Assembly (NCBI GenBank): GCA_022827945.1
Contig: JAJEIT010000009.1
Coordinates: forward strand, 1-63,127
DNA length: 63,127 nt
DNA from: Dehalococcoidia bacterium
GTDB taxonomy: Bacteria > Chloroflexota > Dehalococcoidia > Tepidiformales > Tepidiformaceae
Direction of reading: 5' to 3'
Positions 50,553 through 58,150 of this stretch are shown here, one piece after another. The notes beneath the pieces are model-generated. The model was not told the DNA's origin. It did not search any database and saw nothing but the letters and a program-made list of their open reading frames with translations. Positions within the stretch are counted from its first letter, which is position 1. Each line of letters starts with the position of its first letter. Position numbers and translations under genes: made by a program.

Positions 50553-50950
50553 CCCTGAGAGCCGCGGAACTCGGCCGGGAAGGGCCTTCCCCGGATGCCT
50601 ACGAGCAACATGGGTGCTTCGACCATCTGGTGATGCGTGGTATCGGGAATCAGTCCGAGAGCCTGAGGCGCGGTCGCCCCGAGGATGTACATGTCCTCGT
50701 GTCCGAAAATGACGGGCGCCGTCATCTCCACTTCGCCCCTGAAGCGGATCTCTCCGACCGGATATGTCTCGGCATCGTTGTTCGCCAGCATGAACTCCCG
50801 CTCATAAACCGGCGAGATACCCAGATCATCCCTCAGGAACGATGCAGGTAGCGCGGAGTGGGCGGCGCCGGTATCGACCAGCATGGCCCTCTTGTGGAAC
50901 ACGCGATCCTCGGGGTTGGCAACCCTGAAATCCACCTCGAAGACCCCCAC
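50549..50950 (-). CDS. Retropepsin-like aspartyl protease domain protein
   Basis: This 133-residue single-domain protein has the retroviral-type aspartic protease motif M-L-V-D-T-G-A-A-H-S, followed by strands and the second hydrophobic block P-V-I-F-G-H-E-D-M-Y-I-L-G-A. Such small proteins act as dimers, and their bacterial roles are poorly known. The start is GTG with GGGAGGGG close upstream. No signal peptide is present. Confidence 0.75.
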   Translation of the reverse strand: MGVFEVDFRVANPEDRVFHKRAMLVDTGAAHSALPASFLRDDLGISPVYEREFMLANNDAETYPVGEIRFRGEVEMTAPVIFGHEDMYILGATAPQALGLIPDTTHHQMVEAPMLLVGIRGRPFPAEFRGSQG

Positions 50951-51213
50951 GATCCCCTCCCGTCGCGTTGTGGTTTCACTCTAGCCCACGCCATAGCCCC
51001 CTCCCCCGCAACCCTTGACCGTAATCCCCTCCATGCCCAGAGTCCGAATCGTGGACCGCAAGTTGACCACGACGTGCCTCCCCACTGCCGCTGCGGCGGC
51101 GGCGCAAGCGCGCAGGTAATATGCGAGCGGTTCAACGACGCACAGGACACGAAGCCGCCCGCGGGGCGGCTCTTTCGTATCCGCCACCGGCGGGGGGCGG
51201 AAGGAACGGGGCC
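50951..51213 (+). promoter_or_regulatory. Aminotransferase leader region with a terminator-like hairpin
   Basis: A -10-like TAATAT lies at 51117-51122. Downstream, AGCCGCCC (51153-51160) and GGGCGGCT (51164-51171) form an 8-bp GC-rich stem with a 3-base loop, followed by CTTTCGT, about 40 bases before the GTG start at 51214. That is the form of a weak intrinsic terminator or attenuator between promoter and gene. No known riboswitch was recognised. Confidence 0.45.
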
Positions 51214-52395
51214 GTGGAGCACGATTCCCCCGGAGCCGAACGCTTCATCTCGCGGAGCCTCGCCTCCGTGCCCGCCAGCGGCATCCGCAAGTTCTTCGAC
51301 CTGCTCAGCACCATCGACGACGTCATCTCCCTCGGGGTCGGCGAACCGGATTATGTAACGCCTGAGCCCATTCGCCGCGCCGCCCTCGACAGCATCGAGA
51401 AGGGCGAAACCCACTACACCTCCAACTACGGTCTCCTTGAGCTCCGTGAAGCCCTCAGCGAGGAGCTGCACACCCTCTATGGCGTCTCCTATGACCCCGC
51501 CACCGAGATCGTCGTCACCAGCGGCTCCAGCGAGGCCTTCGACATCGCCCTCCGCTCCCTCATCGACGACGGCGACGAGGTGCTCTGCCCGGACCCCAGC
51601 TACGTCGCCTACGAGCCCGCCGTGACCATGGCCAAGGGCCGCTTCCGCCCCGTCCCCACGACAGCCGAGCACGAGTTCCGCCTCCTCGCCGGCGATCTCT
51701 CCGAGCGCGTCACCGAGCACACGAAGGCGCTCCTTTTCGGCTACCCCGCCAATCCCACAGGCGCGACCATGGACCGCCCTGGCCTCGAAGCCGTCGCCGA
51801 GGTCGCCGCCGCCAACGACCTCGCAGTCATCAGCGACGAGCTCTACGCCCGCCTCACCTACGAGGGCGAGCACACCTGCTTCTCCTCCATCGAGGGTATG
51901 CGCGACCGCACCATCCTCATCGGCGGCTTCAGCAAGACCTACGCCATGACCGGCTGGCGAATCGGCTGGCTGGCCGCCCCCGCGCCCCTCGCCGAGGCCG
52001 CCATGAAGGTCCACCAGTACGTGATGATGTCGGCCCCCACCGCCGCCCAGTACGCCGCTCTCGCCGCCCTCCAGCACGGCGAGAGCTTCGTCCAGGAGAT
52101 GCTGACCGAGTACGACCGCCGCCGCCGCCTCATGGTCGACGGCCTCCACGCCGTCGGCCTCCCCGCCTTCCGCCCCCGTGGCGCCTTCTACGCCTTCCCC
52201 GACATCCGCCCCACGGGCATGGACAGCACCACCTTCAGCGAACGCCTCCTGGCCGAGGAGCGCGTCGCCGTCGTCCCCGGCGCAGCCTTCGGCGCCTGCG
52301 GCGAGGGTTTCGTGCGCGCCTGCTACGCCAGCGGCTACGAGCAGATCGAACGCGCCCTCGAGCGCATCGGCCGCTTCGTCCAGCGCAACCGCTAG
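51214..52395 (+). CDS. Class I/II pyridoxal-phosphate aminotransferase
   Basis: This 393-residue fold-type I aminotransferase uses PLP bound to the lysine in G-G-F-S-K-T-Y-A-M-T-G-W-R-I-G. Other landmarks are L-G-V-G-E-P-D-Y near the N terminus, Y-P-A-N-P-T-G-A with the carboxylate/PLP asparagine, and the final arginine in F-V-R-A-C-Y-A. Length and motifs match aspartate/branched-chain/aromatic-type transaminases of the AspC-like group; the substrate is not decided. The start is GTG with GGAAGGAACGG upstream. The leader has a terminator-like hairpin. Confidence 0.93.
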   Translation: MEHDSPGAERFISRSLASVPASGIRKFFDLLSTIDDVISLGVGEPDYVTPEPIRRAALDSIEKGETHYTSNYGLLELREALSEELHTLYGVSYDPATEIVVTSGSSEAFDIALRSLIDDGDEVLCPDPSYVAYEPAVTMAKGRFRPVPTTAEHEFRLLAGDLSERVTEHTKALLFGYPANPTGATMDRPGLEAVAEVAAANDLAVISDELYARLTYEGEHTCFSSIEGMRDRTILIGGFSKTYAMTGWRIGWLAAPAPLAEAAMKVHQYVMMSAPTAAQYAALAALQHGESFVQEMLTEYDRRRRLMVDGLHAVGLPAFRPRGAFYAFPDIRPTGMDSTTFSERLLAEERVAVVPGAAFGACGEGFVRACYASGYEQIERALERIGRFVQRNR

Positions 52396-52404
52396 CCGAA
52401 ACGC

Positions 52405-52761
52405 ATGGACCCCAACCTCCACCTCGCCGACTGGCTCGGCCGGCGCGTAACGATCGAGATCGACCGCCCCCTCGGCAGCCGCCACCCCACCGAGAACGAC
52501 ATCGTCTACGGCGTCAACTACGGCTTCATCCCCGGCACACGCGCCCCCGACGGCCACCCCATCGACGTGTACGTGCTGGACGCGCGCGGGCCGCTTGATC
52601 GCTGCGAAGCCACCGTCATCGCCATCGTTCGTCGTCGCGACGACGTGGAAGACAAGCTCGTGGCCGTTCTCGAGGCGACAAGCACCTGGGACGCACCCGC
52701 AATCCTCGCCGCTGTCGACTTCCAGGAGCGCTATTTCGACTCCTGGGTGGAGCTCGCCTGA
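52405..52761 (+). CDS. Short inorganic-pyrophosphatase-like protein
   Basis: This 118-residue protein resembles the core of family I soluble pyrophosphatases: I-D-R-P-L-G-S, then V-Y-G-V-N-Y-G-F-I-P-G-T, then a motif D-G-H-P-I-D in the place of the canonical D-x-D-P-x-D metal motif. The middle aspartate is replaced by histidine. Full-length enzymes have about 170 residues, so it is also short. The closest matches known to me are small proteins annotated as inorganic pyrophosphatase with a similarly altered motif; activity is uncertain. It starts 10 bases after the aminotransferase stop. Confidence 0.72.
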   Translation: MDPNLHLADWLGRRVTIEIDRPLGSRHPTENDIVYGVNYGFIPGTRAPDGHPIDVYVLDARGPLDRCEATVIAIVRRRDDVEDKLVAVLEATSTWDAPAILAAVDFQERYFDSWVELA

Positions 52762-52861
52762 CGCTCGCGAAAGCCCGTGCTAGACTCGCGCGGCTAACCC
52801 CCGCGAAGGGGGCGTGTTTACGTGCGCCCCGTTTCGCGACCCTGATGAAGGACGGACAACG

Positions 52862-53971
52862 ATGGATCTGAGCCTTAGCGAAGAGCAGACCCTGATCCGC
52901 GACTCAGCGCGCGATTTCCTTGAGAACGAGTGCCCCGAAGAGCACGTCCGGGCTATGGAAGAGGATGAGGCTGGCTACAGCCCCGACCTCTGGAAGAAGA
53001 TGGCCGAGCTGGGCTGGCAGGGCCTCATGATTCCCGAGGAGCACGGCGGCTCCGGCTTCTCCTACCTCGACCTCTGCGTCCTCGTCGAGGAGTTCGGCCG
53101 CGCCCTCGTGCCCGGCCCCTTTATCCCCAACGCCACCTGCGCCGCCTGGCTCGTCGTGGCCGGCAGCGACGCGCAGAAGGCGAAGTACCTGCCTGGTATC
53201 GCCAGCGGCACGGCCATCCACACCTACGCCGTCACCGAGGAGACTGGCCGCTGGGATCGCGGCGGCTACACCCTCACCGCGGCCGCCGACGGCGACGGTT
53301 ACGTGCTCAACGGCACCAAGCTGTTCGTCCCCGACGCCAACGTGGCCGACTACCTCCACGTTATCGCCAACACGCCCGACGGCAGGCTCGCGAACTTCAT
53401 CATCGCCCGCGACCAGGCCGGCGTGGAGGTCAACCTCCTCAAGACCATCGCCAGCGACAAGCAGGCCGAGGTCGTCCTGAACAACGTCAGTGTGAGCGCC
53501 GGCGACGTCATGCCCGTCGATTCCGAGACGAGCATGCGCGGTCGCAACATCGCCGTGAACCTCGAGAACGCCTATCTCGTCGGCCTCGCCCAGAAGGACT
53601 TCGAGATCGCGGTCAACTATGCCAAGGAGCGCGTCCAGTTCGGGCGCCCCATCGGCTCCTTCCAGGCGATTCAGCACAAGGCCGCCGACATGGTCACCGA
53701 CGTCGACGGCATGCGCTTCATCACCTACAAGGCCGCCTGGGCCACCAGCGAGAACGAGCCGTCCCAGCACATGGACACCTCCATGGCGAAGGCGTGGTGC
53801 AGCGAGGCCAGCCGGCGCGTAGTCGCCCACGGCCAGCAGATCCACGGGGGCATCGGCTTCACCAAGGACTACATCATCCAGCTCTACTTCCGCCGCCAGA
53901 AGCGCGCCGAGCTCTTCTGGGGCGATGCCGATTTCCACCGCGAGCAAGTCGCGGCCATGCTGGAAATCTAG
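52862..53971 (+). CDS. Acyl-CoA dehydrogenase
   Basis: This 369-residue FAD-dependent protein fits the acyl-CoA dehydrogenase family: L-S-E-E-Q-T-L-I-R-D near the N terminus, a central beta domain with Y-A-V-T-E-E-T-G-R, and C-terminal Q-I-H-G-G-I-G-F-T-K-D-Y. In the usual catalytic-glutamate region near the C terminus the sequence reads R-R-Q-K-R-A-E-L-F-W-G-D, atypical for classical enzymes and more like the divergent paralogues seen in steroid or long-chain metabolism. The start at 52862 follows AAGGACGGA. A strong terminator follows. Confidence 0.88.
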   Translation: MDLSLSEEQTLIRDSARDFLENECPEEHVRAMEEDEAGYSPDLWKKMAELGWQGLMIPEEHGGSGFSYLDLCVLVEEFGRALVPGPFIPNATCAAWLVVAGSDAQKAKYLPGIASGTAIHTYAVTEETGRWDRGGYTLTAAADGDGYVLNGTKLFVPDANVADYLHVIANTPDGRLANFIIARDQAGVEVNLLKTIASDKQAEVVLNNVSVSAGDVMPVDSETSMRGRNIAVNLENAYLVGLAQKDFEIAVNYAKERVQFGRPIGSFQAIQHKAADMVTDVDGMRFITYKAAWATSENEPSQHMDTSMAKAWCSEASRRVVAHGQQIHGGIGFTKDYIIQLYFRRQKRAELFWGDADFHREQVAAMLEI

Positions 53972-53994
53972 CCGGTCCACACCGACAACCAGGC

Positions 53995-54024
53995 AAGAGG
54001 CCCCGCCGGTCGGCGGGGCCTCTT
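53995..54024. terminator. Strong bidirectional hairpin terminator
   Basis: AAGAGGCCCCGCCG (53995-54008) and CGGCGGGGCCTCTT (54011-54024) form a 14-bp perfect inverted repeat with a 2-base gap, sitting between convergent genes. The flanking A/T pairs give a short T-run on each strand, so it can end transcripts from both sides. Confidence 0.85.
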
Positions 54025-54028
54025 CGCG

Positions 54029-54463
54029 TCACTCCAGCGGGTCGATAACCGTGAGGAACGGGAACCGCTGGAAGTCCCGATCCCTGGTGCAGATCTGGCT
54101 GATCCCGTGCTCCCGCATCAGCACGGCAGTGGGCAGGTCATGCAGGACACCCCCGCGCAGCTCCGGTAGCTCCGCCAGCGTCTGCGCAAGCACTGCCTCG
54201 TGCCGGGCGGTCGCAGTCAGAAGCGTGAACCCCGGAGAGGCAAGGAGTGCCTGAAGGAACTGCATTGCCGGCTCGACCTGCCACGGCCTGGGGAAGACAC
54301 GCGCGTGGGTGGCATTCTTGAGGAACTCGTAGCAGACATTCCAGGTCAGGAAGGTCGGGGAAGGGTCACGTCGCCACCGTTCCAATTGACGCCGGCAAGG
54401 ACTGTGGAACGGCGAGTCTGCGTTAGCTGCATAGAGCAGCACATTCGTGTCGACAGCCAGCAC
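54029..54463 (-). CDS. PIN-domain ribonuclease toxin (VapC-type), system 1
   Basis: This 144-residue PIN-domain protein has the acidic active-site residues expected: D in A-V-D-T-N-V-L-L-Y near the N terminus, E in N-V-C-Y-E-F-L-K, and D-x-x-T-A-V-L-M and T-R-D-R-D-F near the C terminus. Such toxins cut RNA, often tRNA or rRNA, and are held inactive by the antitoxin encoded directly upstream; the antitoxin stop touches this start (54463/54464). Target unknown. Confidence 0.88.
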   Translation of the reverse strand: MLAVDTNVLLYAANADSPFHSPCRRQLERWRRDPSPTFLTWNVCYEFLKNATHARVFPRPWQVEPAMQFLQALLASPGFTLLTATARHEAVLAQTLAELPELRGGVLHDLPTAVLMREHGISQICTRDRDFQRFPFLTVIDPLE

Positions 54464-54862
54464 CTAGGCCATGTCCGTGTCTTCGCTGGCCTGCTTCGGC
54501 GTTCCCTCACCCGCGTCGTAGACCGCCACATCCTCGGCCACGGCGAGCATCGGCTGCTGTCGAACCCCGGGGGGTTGCTCCTGGCGGCTACCTGGCGGGG
54601 CCCCGTACAGGCGCTCGTCTCGTTCGCGGTCCAGGACTTCATAAAGCGCCTCGCGATCCGCGATGTCCACGAGTGGTTCGCCCATGTTTGCGGCCGGCAG
54701 CGGCGGAAGCTCACTGCCTGCGGGAACGGGCGCTTCGCCCTCCGCAAGGACATGCCGGAGCCCGGCCTCGATCAGCGCGGTCATGGTCGTCTTGCGACGG
54801 GCGGCTTCTTCCTTCAGCCGTGCCATGATCGCATCCTCAATGTTGATGGTCGTCTTCCTCAT
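54464..54862 (-). CDS. Ribbon-helix-helix antitoxin (VapB-type), system 1
   Basis: The N terminus is an RHH DNA-binding domain: M-R-K-T-T-I-N-I-E-D-A-I-M-A-R-L-K-E-E-A in sequence, then the helix ending L-I-E-A-G-L-R-H-V-L. The remaining 90 residues are Pro/Glu-rich and should wrap the toxin. The ATG at 54862 is preferred to 54874, because a palindromic operator (54861-54876) overlaps the latter and a -10-like TATGGT lies 7 bases upstream. The protein is about 132 residues, long for a VapB. Confidence 0.85.
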   Translation of the reverse strand: MRKTTINIEDAIMARLKEEAARRKTTMTALIEAGLRHVLAEGEAPVPAGSELPPLPAANMGEPLVDIADREALYEVLDRERDERLYGAPPGSRQEQPPGVRQQPMLAVAEDVAVYDAGEGTPKQASEDTDMA

Positions 54863-54876
54863 ATGGAAAACCATAT
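54861..54876 (-). promoter_or_regulatory. VapB operator overlapping the start codon, leaderless promoter
   Basis: ATATGGAAAACCATAT is a perfect 6-bp inverted repeat with a 4-base centre. On the minus strand TATGGT (54875-54870) can serve as -10 and lies 7 bases before the ATG at 54862. Antitoxin binding here would cover both promoter and start, giving tight autoregulation. Confidence 0.6.
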
Positions 54877-54917
54877 ACCATTGCCCACGGTTCTACAAGT
54901 AGCCTCCTCGGGCTACC

Positions 54918-55229
54918 CTAGTGGGGGTGCGGGTGCCCGTGCGAGTGGCCGCCGGGACCGTGGCTGTGGCCGTGATGCGTGAGGTCGTCGGCGGCGCCCA
55001 CGTCAGGGTCGCCCTCGCCTTCTCCATCGCCGTCGCCGCCGTCCTCCCAGGGCGCGGGACCGTCGCCCACGCCCGCCTCCGCGCGTCCCACCACCGCGAA
55101 GTTCCCGATGACCTTCTTCGCCTGGGCATCACAGCTGGGGCAGGGGGCGAGTTGGAGGGCATCGCCCATTGGCATTCGCTTCTCAAAGCGCTCGCCGCAC
55201 TCAGGACACTGGTATTCGTACAGAGCCAT
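54918..55229 (-). CDS. FmdB-type zinc-ribbon protein with histidine-rich tail
   Basis: This 103-residue protein begins with the FmdB/CxxC zinc ribbon: M-A-L-Y-E-Y-Q-C-P-E-C-G, then C-P-S-C about 20 residues later. A glycine/aspartate-rich linker leads to a tail with nine or so histidines in H-x-H and H-x-P-H-x-H patterns that should bind nickel, zinc or cobalt. Most FmdB proteins end soon after the ribbon or carry a short Ser/Gly tail, so the His tail is unusual. The role may be regulation or metal storage. Start set by the ribbon. Confidence 0.8.
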   Translation of the reverse strand: MALYEYQCPECGERFEKRMPMGDALQLAPCPSCDAQAKKVIGNFAVVGRAEAGVGDGPAPWEDGGDGDGEGEGDPDVGAADDLTHHGHSHGPGGHSHGHPHPH

Positions 55230-55260
55230 GGCGCGATGGTGGAGAGGCTGGCTCGCTAGG

Positions 55261-55494
55261 TCAACCCGCGCCGGAGGTGCGCTCCCGCTCATACGGGCCC
55301 GACCGTCGGGCTACCTCGCGGAACCGGTCGAAATTGCCGTCGTAGCGGCGGATGGCGGAGCCCCGGCGGACGCCCTGGTGCTCGCAGGCCGAGCCCACGG
55401 AGCAGCTCGCGCAGCAGTAGCGGCGTGTCGACATCATGTGCGGTTCGCCCTCGATTGGGGCGAGGCAACGCTCGCAGCGGATCATCTCGGGCAC
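55261..55494 (-). CDS. Small cysteine-rich zinc-binding protein
   Basis: This 77-residue protein has the pattern C-E-R-C near the N terminus, then Y-C-C-A-S-C, and C-E-H-Q about 5 residues later, which looks like a treble-clef or zinc-ribbon site. The GTG at 55494 is preferred because GGAGG lies 5 bases upstream; an ATG at 55512 is an alternative. It is 32 bases from the FmdB-like gene on the same strand and probably co-transcribed. Function unknown. Confidence 0.6.
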   Translation of the reverse strand: MPEMIRCERCLAPIEGEPHMMSTRRYCCASCSVGSACEHQGVRRGSAIRRYDGNFDRFREVARRSGPYERERTSGAG

Positions 55495-55583
55495 GGGAAC
55501 CTCCGCCCGCATTCTCCGCGTCTGGGCGCGTCGGCGAAAGGGGGCGGCTGGCCCGCGGCCACGGCCTCGGGCATGCTTGACCC

Positions 55584-56150
55584 ATGGTTCGCATCAACCG
55601 CGTTTACACCCGTGCCGGAGATGACGGCACGACCGCCCTTGCCGGCGGCCGACGCGTCCCCAAGGAGAGCCTCCGGATCGAGGCCTACGGCACCGTGGAC
55701 GAGCTCAACAGCGCTATCGGTATCGCCGTCGCCGCAGGACTCGAGGCTCCCCTCACCGAGCCGTTCGGCGTCATCCAGCAGGTGCTCTTCAACCTCGGCG
55801 CCGAGCTGGCCACGCCACGCGAACCCGGCGAAGAGGCCACCGGCCCCCACGTCGAGAGCCGCCACGTCGACCAGCTCGAGTCCTGGATCGACGGCTGGAA
55901 CGAGGACCTGGAACCGCTCACAAGCTTCGTCCTTCCCGGTGGCGACCCCGCAGCCGCCCACCTCCACCTCGCGCGTACCATCTGCCGACGCGCCGAGCGC
56001 CTCACCTTCGCCCTCAGCCGCGAGGAGCAGGTCGGCGAGTTCGTCTCGCCCTACCTCAACCGCCTCAGCGACCTGCTCTTCGTCGCCTCCCGCCTCCAGA
56101 ACCAGCTCAGCGGCCACGGAGACGTCCTCTGGGACTCCCGCAAGTTCTAG
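55584..56150 (+). CDS. ATP:cob(I)alamin adenosyltransferase, PduO type
   Basis: This 188-residue enzyme converts cob(I)alamin to adenosylcobalamin, the cofactor of methylmalonyl-CoA, ethylmalonyl-CoA and other mutases. The N-terminal Y-T-R-A-G-D-D-G-T-T and A-Y-G-T-V-D-E-L-N-S blocks are diagnostic. The C-terminal R-T-I-C-R-R-A-E-R and L-N-R-L-S-D-L-L-F follow. A -10-like CATGCT lies 6 bases before the ATG. Together with ccr elsewhere in the window it supports B12-dependent acyl-CoA rearrangements, though no mutase gene is present here. Confidence 0.95.
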   Translation: MVRINRVYTRAGDDGTTALAGGRRVPKESLRIEAYGTVDELNSAIGIAVAAGLEAPLTEPFGVIQQVLFNLGAELATPREPGEEATGPHVESRHVDQLESWIDGWNEDLEPLTSFVLPGGDPAAAHLHLARTICRRAERLTFALSREEQVGEFVSPYLNRLSDLLFVASRLQNQLSGHGDVLWDSRKF

Positions 56151-56153
56151 CCG

Positions 56154-56930
56154 CTACCGCCGCAGCCGCACGATGTGACCGTCGGCGAAGACCCCCCGAG
56201 TGCTAATCCCAAGCCGTTCGTAGGCGGCGCGCGGAACGCCGAGGTCCGCGGCGTACAGTTCTCCCACGTTCTTCTGGCAGACCGGCAGCACCTGCCCCGT
56301 CTTCGGCAGGTCGAACACGAGTGTTGTGGCCGCCGTCACGGCCGGATTGCTCACGGCTCCCGTCTCCGCATTCACGCCGGTCGGGATGTCCAGCGCAAGG
56401 ATGGGCCGGCGAGCCGCCGCCGCGATCTGGGTGACGGCCGCGGCGAGGCCCGTCGGCGCCCCCTCGAGTCCGTAGCCGACGAGGGCATCGACGACGAGGT
56501 CGGCGCGTTGCAGGTGATCCTCGGCGGTGTGCTCGCTCGTGTCGCTGTCGCGCGGCTCCGCGATCCCCGACTCCGCGAGGATGTGGAGGTGCCGGCGCGT
56601 CACGAAGCTCATCTGGGTCTCGACCTCACCGAGCAGTGGTTCCGCCTGGACTCCCCAGTTGTCGAGGTGCCGCACCGCTGCCAGCCCCGCCGCCCCCACG
56701 TGCCCTCCGCCCGCCAGCACCACCACCCGCTGTCCCTTCGCGCTCCCGCCCAGCATCGCCAGCACCAGCTGTGCCGTCGCCTGCCCCGCGTTCTCAACCG
56801 CCTGCAGGATGTCGAAGTGGAACACTTCCTGGGCGGCGCGCTGGATCTCGCGCATCTGCCCGGGCGTGACGGTCGGCGTGTCCTTCAACTTTCGCTGGGG
56901 AAAGCCCCCCGGATTGCCTTTCACCGCCAT
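56154..56930 (-). CDS. YjeF N-domain protein, NAD(P)H-hydrate epimerase-like
   Basis: This 258-residue protein has the YjeF_N fold, which in NnrE epimerises damaged (R)-NAD(P)HX. The N-terminal block T-P-G-Q-M-R-E-I-Q-R-A-A-Q-E-V and A-V-E-N-A-G-Q-A-T-A are typical, as are L-V-V-D-A-L-V-G-Y-G and L-A-L-D-I-P-T-G-V-N. However, the usual loop G-x-G-N-N-G-G-D-G reads G-G-G-H-V-G-A-A-G here, so nucleotide binding may differ. The kinase half (NnrD) is not fused. Start chosen to leave queF intact, 14 bases away. Confidence 0.72.
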   Translation of the reverse strand: MAVKGNPGGFPQRKLKDTPTVTPGQMREIQRAAQEVFHFDILQAVENAGQATAQLVLAMLGGSAKGQRVVVLAGGGHVGAAGLAAVRHLDNWGVQAEPLLGEVETQMSFVTRRHLHILAESGIAEPRDSDTSEHTAEDHLQRADLVVDALVGYGLEGAPTGLAAAVTQIAAAARRPILALDIPTGVNAETGAVSNPAVTAATTLVFDLPKTGQVLPVCQKNVGELYAADLGVPRAAYERLGISTRGVFADGHIVRLRR

Positions 56931-56944
56931 GAGCGCGCCCGATG

Positions 56945-57310
56945 CTACGCCTGCGGATGCGTGGCGGTCACCCGCGCGGTGATTCCGCCCCGGGCGTGGA
57001 AGTCGCCGATGACGGTCGCGTGGCGCGGCGCGATCGCGGCCACCACATCGTTGAGGATCACGTTCACCACGTCCTCGTAGAAGATGCCCCGCTGCCGGAA
57101 CGACTGCAGGTAGAACTTGAAGCTGCGCAGCTCGATGCAGCGCGCCTCGGGTACGTAGACCAGCGTGATCGTCCCGAAGTCCGGCTGGCCCGTCATCGGA
57201 CACACGCTCGTGAACTCGGACGCGTCGAAGCGGATCTCGTAGTCCCGCCCGGGGTGCTGGTTCTCGAACGAATCGATCGTGCCGTCCGTGGCGAACTCGT
57301 TGGTCCCCAT
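56945..57310 (-). CDS. queF: NADPH-dependent 7-cyano-7-deazaguanine reductase QueF
   Basis: This 121-residue short-type QueF reduces preQ0 to preQ1 in queuosine synthesis. The catalytic cysteine lies in F-T-S-V-C-P-M-T-G-Q-P-D-F-G, and the Asp that assists catalysis is in the same block. The NADPH-binding region reads C-I-E-L-R-S-F-K-F-Y-L-Q-S-F-R, the short QueF form of the E-L/K-S-x-K-x-Y motif. The YhhQ-type transporter gene lies directly upstream on this strand. Start set by length and homology. Confidence 0.95.
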   Translation of the reverse strand: MGTNEFATDGTIDSFENQHPGRDYEIRFDASEFTSVCPMTGQPDFGTITLVYVPEARCIELRSFKFYLQSFRQRGIFYEDVVNVILNDVVAAIAPRHATVIGDFHARGGITARVTATHPQA

Positions 57311-57354
57311 CCCGGTCAGCCTGCGACTCGCGCCGCAAGCGCGCAAGCGCTCCG

Positions 57355-58104
57355 CTAGCGGCCGAGTCGGAGCGCAGTGGGGATGGGAATGGGGCTGAAA
57401 TTCGTGTCGGTGTCGTACACGTCCACCCCCTCGAGCCGCTTCATCCCATTCACCACGAGATAGGTCAGCGGCGTCGCGACCACTTCGTAGACGGTCTTGA
57501 TGAGCCACGCTCGCCACACGAACGCCCAAAGCGCTTCGCCGTTCGGGATGGTGGTGGTTCCGAAAAACGCAATCGTGAGGAAGACGGCAGAGTCGATTCC
57601 TTGCCCGACGATGGTGGAGCCGATTGTTCGAGTCCAGAGGAAGCGGCCTTGCGTTGCCCGCTTCAGCCTCGCCAGCACGTATGAGTTGGCGAACTCACCC
57701 ACCAGGAACGCCAGGAAGCTGCCCCCCACGATCCGCCACGTCTGCCCGAGGATCGTCTCGTACGCCTCCTGGTCCGCCCAGAACGGCGCCGACGGTATCT
57801 CCTGCGCGACGAAGATCGCGAGCACCGCGAGCGCGTTCGCGAAGAACCCGGACCAGATCACTCGTCGCGCGACGGAATAGCCGTACACCTCCGTCAGGAT
57901 GTCGCCGATGATGTAGGAGACCGGGAAGATGATGATGGCGGCGGGCTGGAAGTAGTCGAACGCCCCACCCACGAGCCCCGAGATGTCGACGACCTTGATC
58001 GCGATGATGTTCGAGACGATCAGCGCGCCCGTGAAGATCACGGCCACCGGCATCAGGTAGCGGAAGTGGCGCTCTCCCGACTCCGTCATCATCGTCTGGG
58101 TCAT
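57355..58104 (-). CDS. YhhQ/VUT-family queuosine-precursor transporter
   Basis: This 249-residue protein has six membrane helices and matches the YhhQ (VUT) family that imports preQ0 or preQ1. Diagnostic parts are A-I-I-I-F-P-V-S-Y-I-I-G-D-I-L-T-E-V-Y-G-Y and I-V-G-Q-G-I-D-S-A-V-F. The pairing with queF supports uptake of preQ0 from outside followed by reduction, a salvage layout; no queC, queD or queE is visible. The -10-like TAGGAT lies 8 bases before its ATG and is divergent from the next promoter. Confidence 0.9.
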   Translation of the reverse strand: MTQTMMTESGERHFRYLMPVAVIFTGALIVSNIIAIKVVDISGLVGGAFDYFQPAAIIIFPVSYIIGDILTEVYGYSVARRVIWSGFFANALAVLAIFVAQEIPSAPFWADQEAYETILGQTWRIVGGSFLAFLVGEFANSYVLARLKRATQGRFLWTRTIGSTIVGQGIDSAVFLTIAFFGTTTIPNGEALWAFVWRAWLIKTVYEVVATPLTYLVVNGMKRLEGVDVYDTDTNFSPIPIPTALRLGR

Positions 58105-58138
58105 GAGCGCCGATCCTAGCAGGCGACTCGCCCCCTGC

Positions 58139-58144
58139 TACGCT
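58139..58144 (+). promoter_or_regulatory. -10 box of a probable leaderless promoter (DUF402 gene)
   Basis: TACGCT is 6 bases before the ATG at 58151. The divergent transporter gene starts at 58104, so both promoters fit in under 50 bases. Confidence 0.5.
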
Positions 58145-58150
58145 GTCTCC

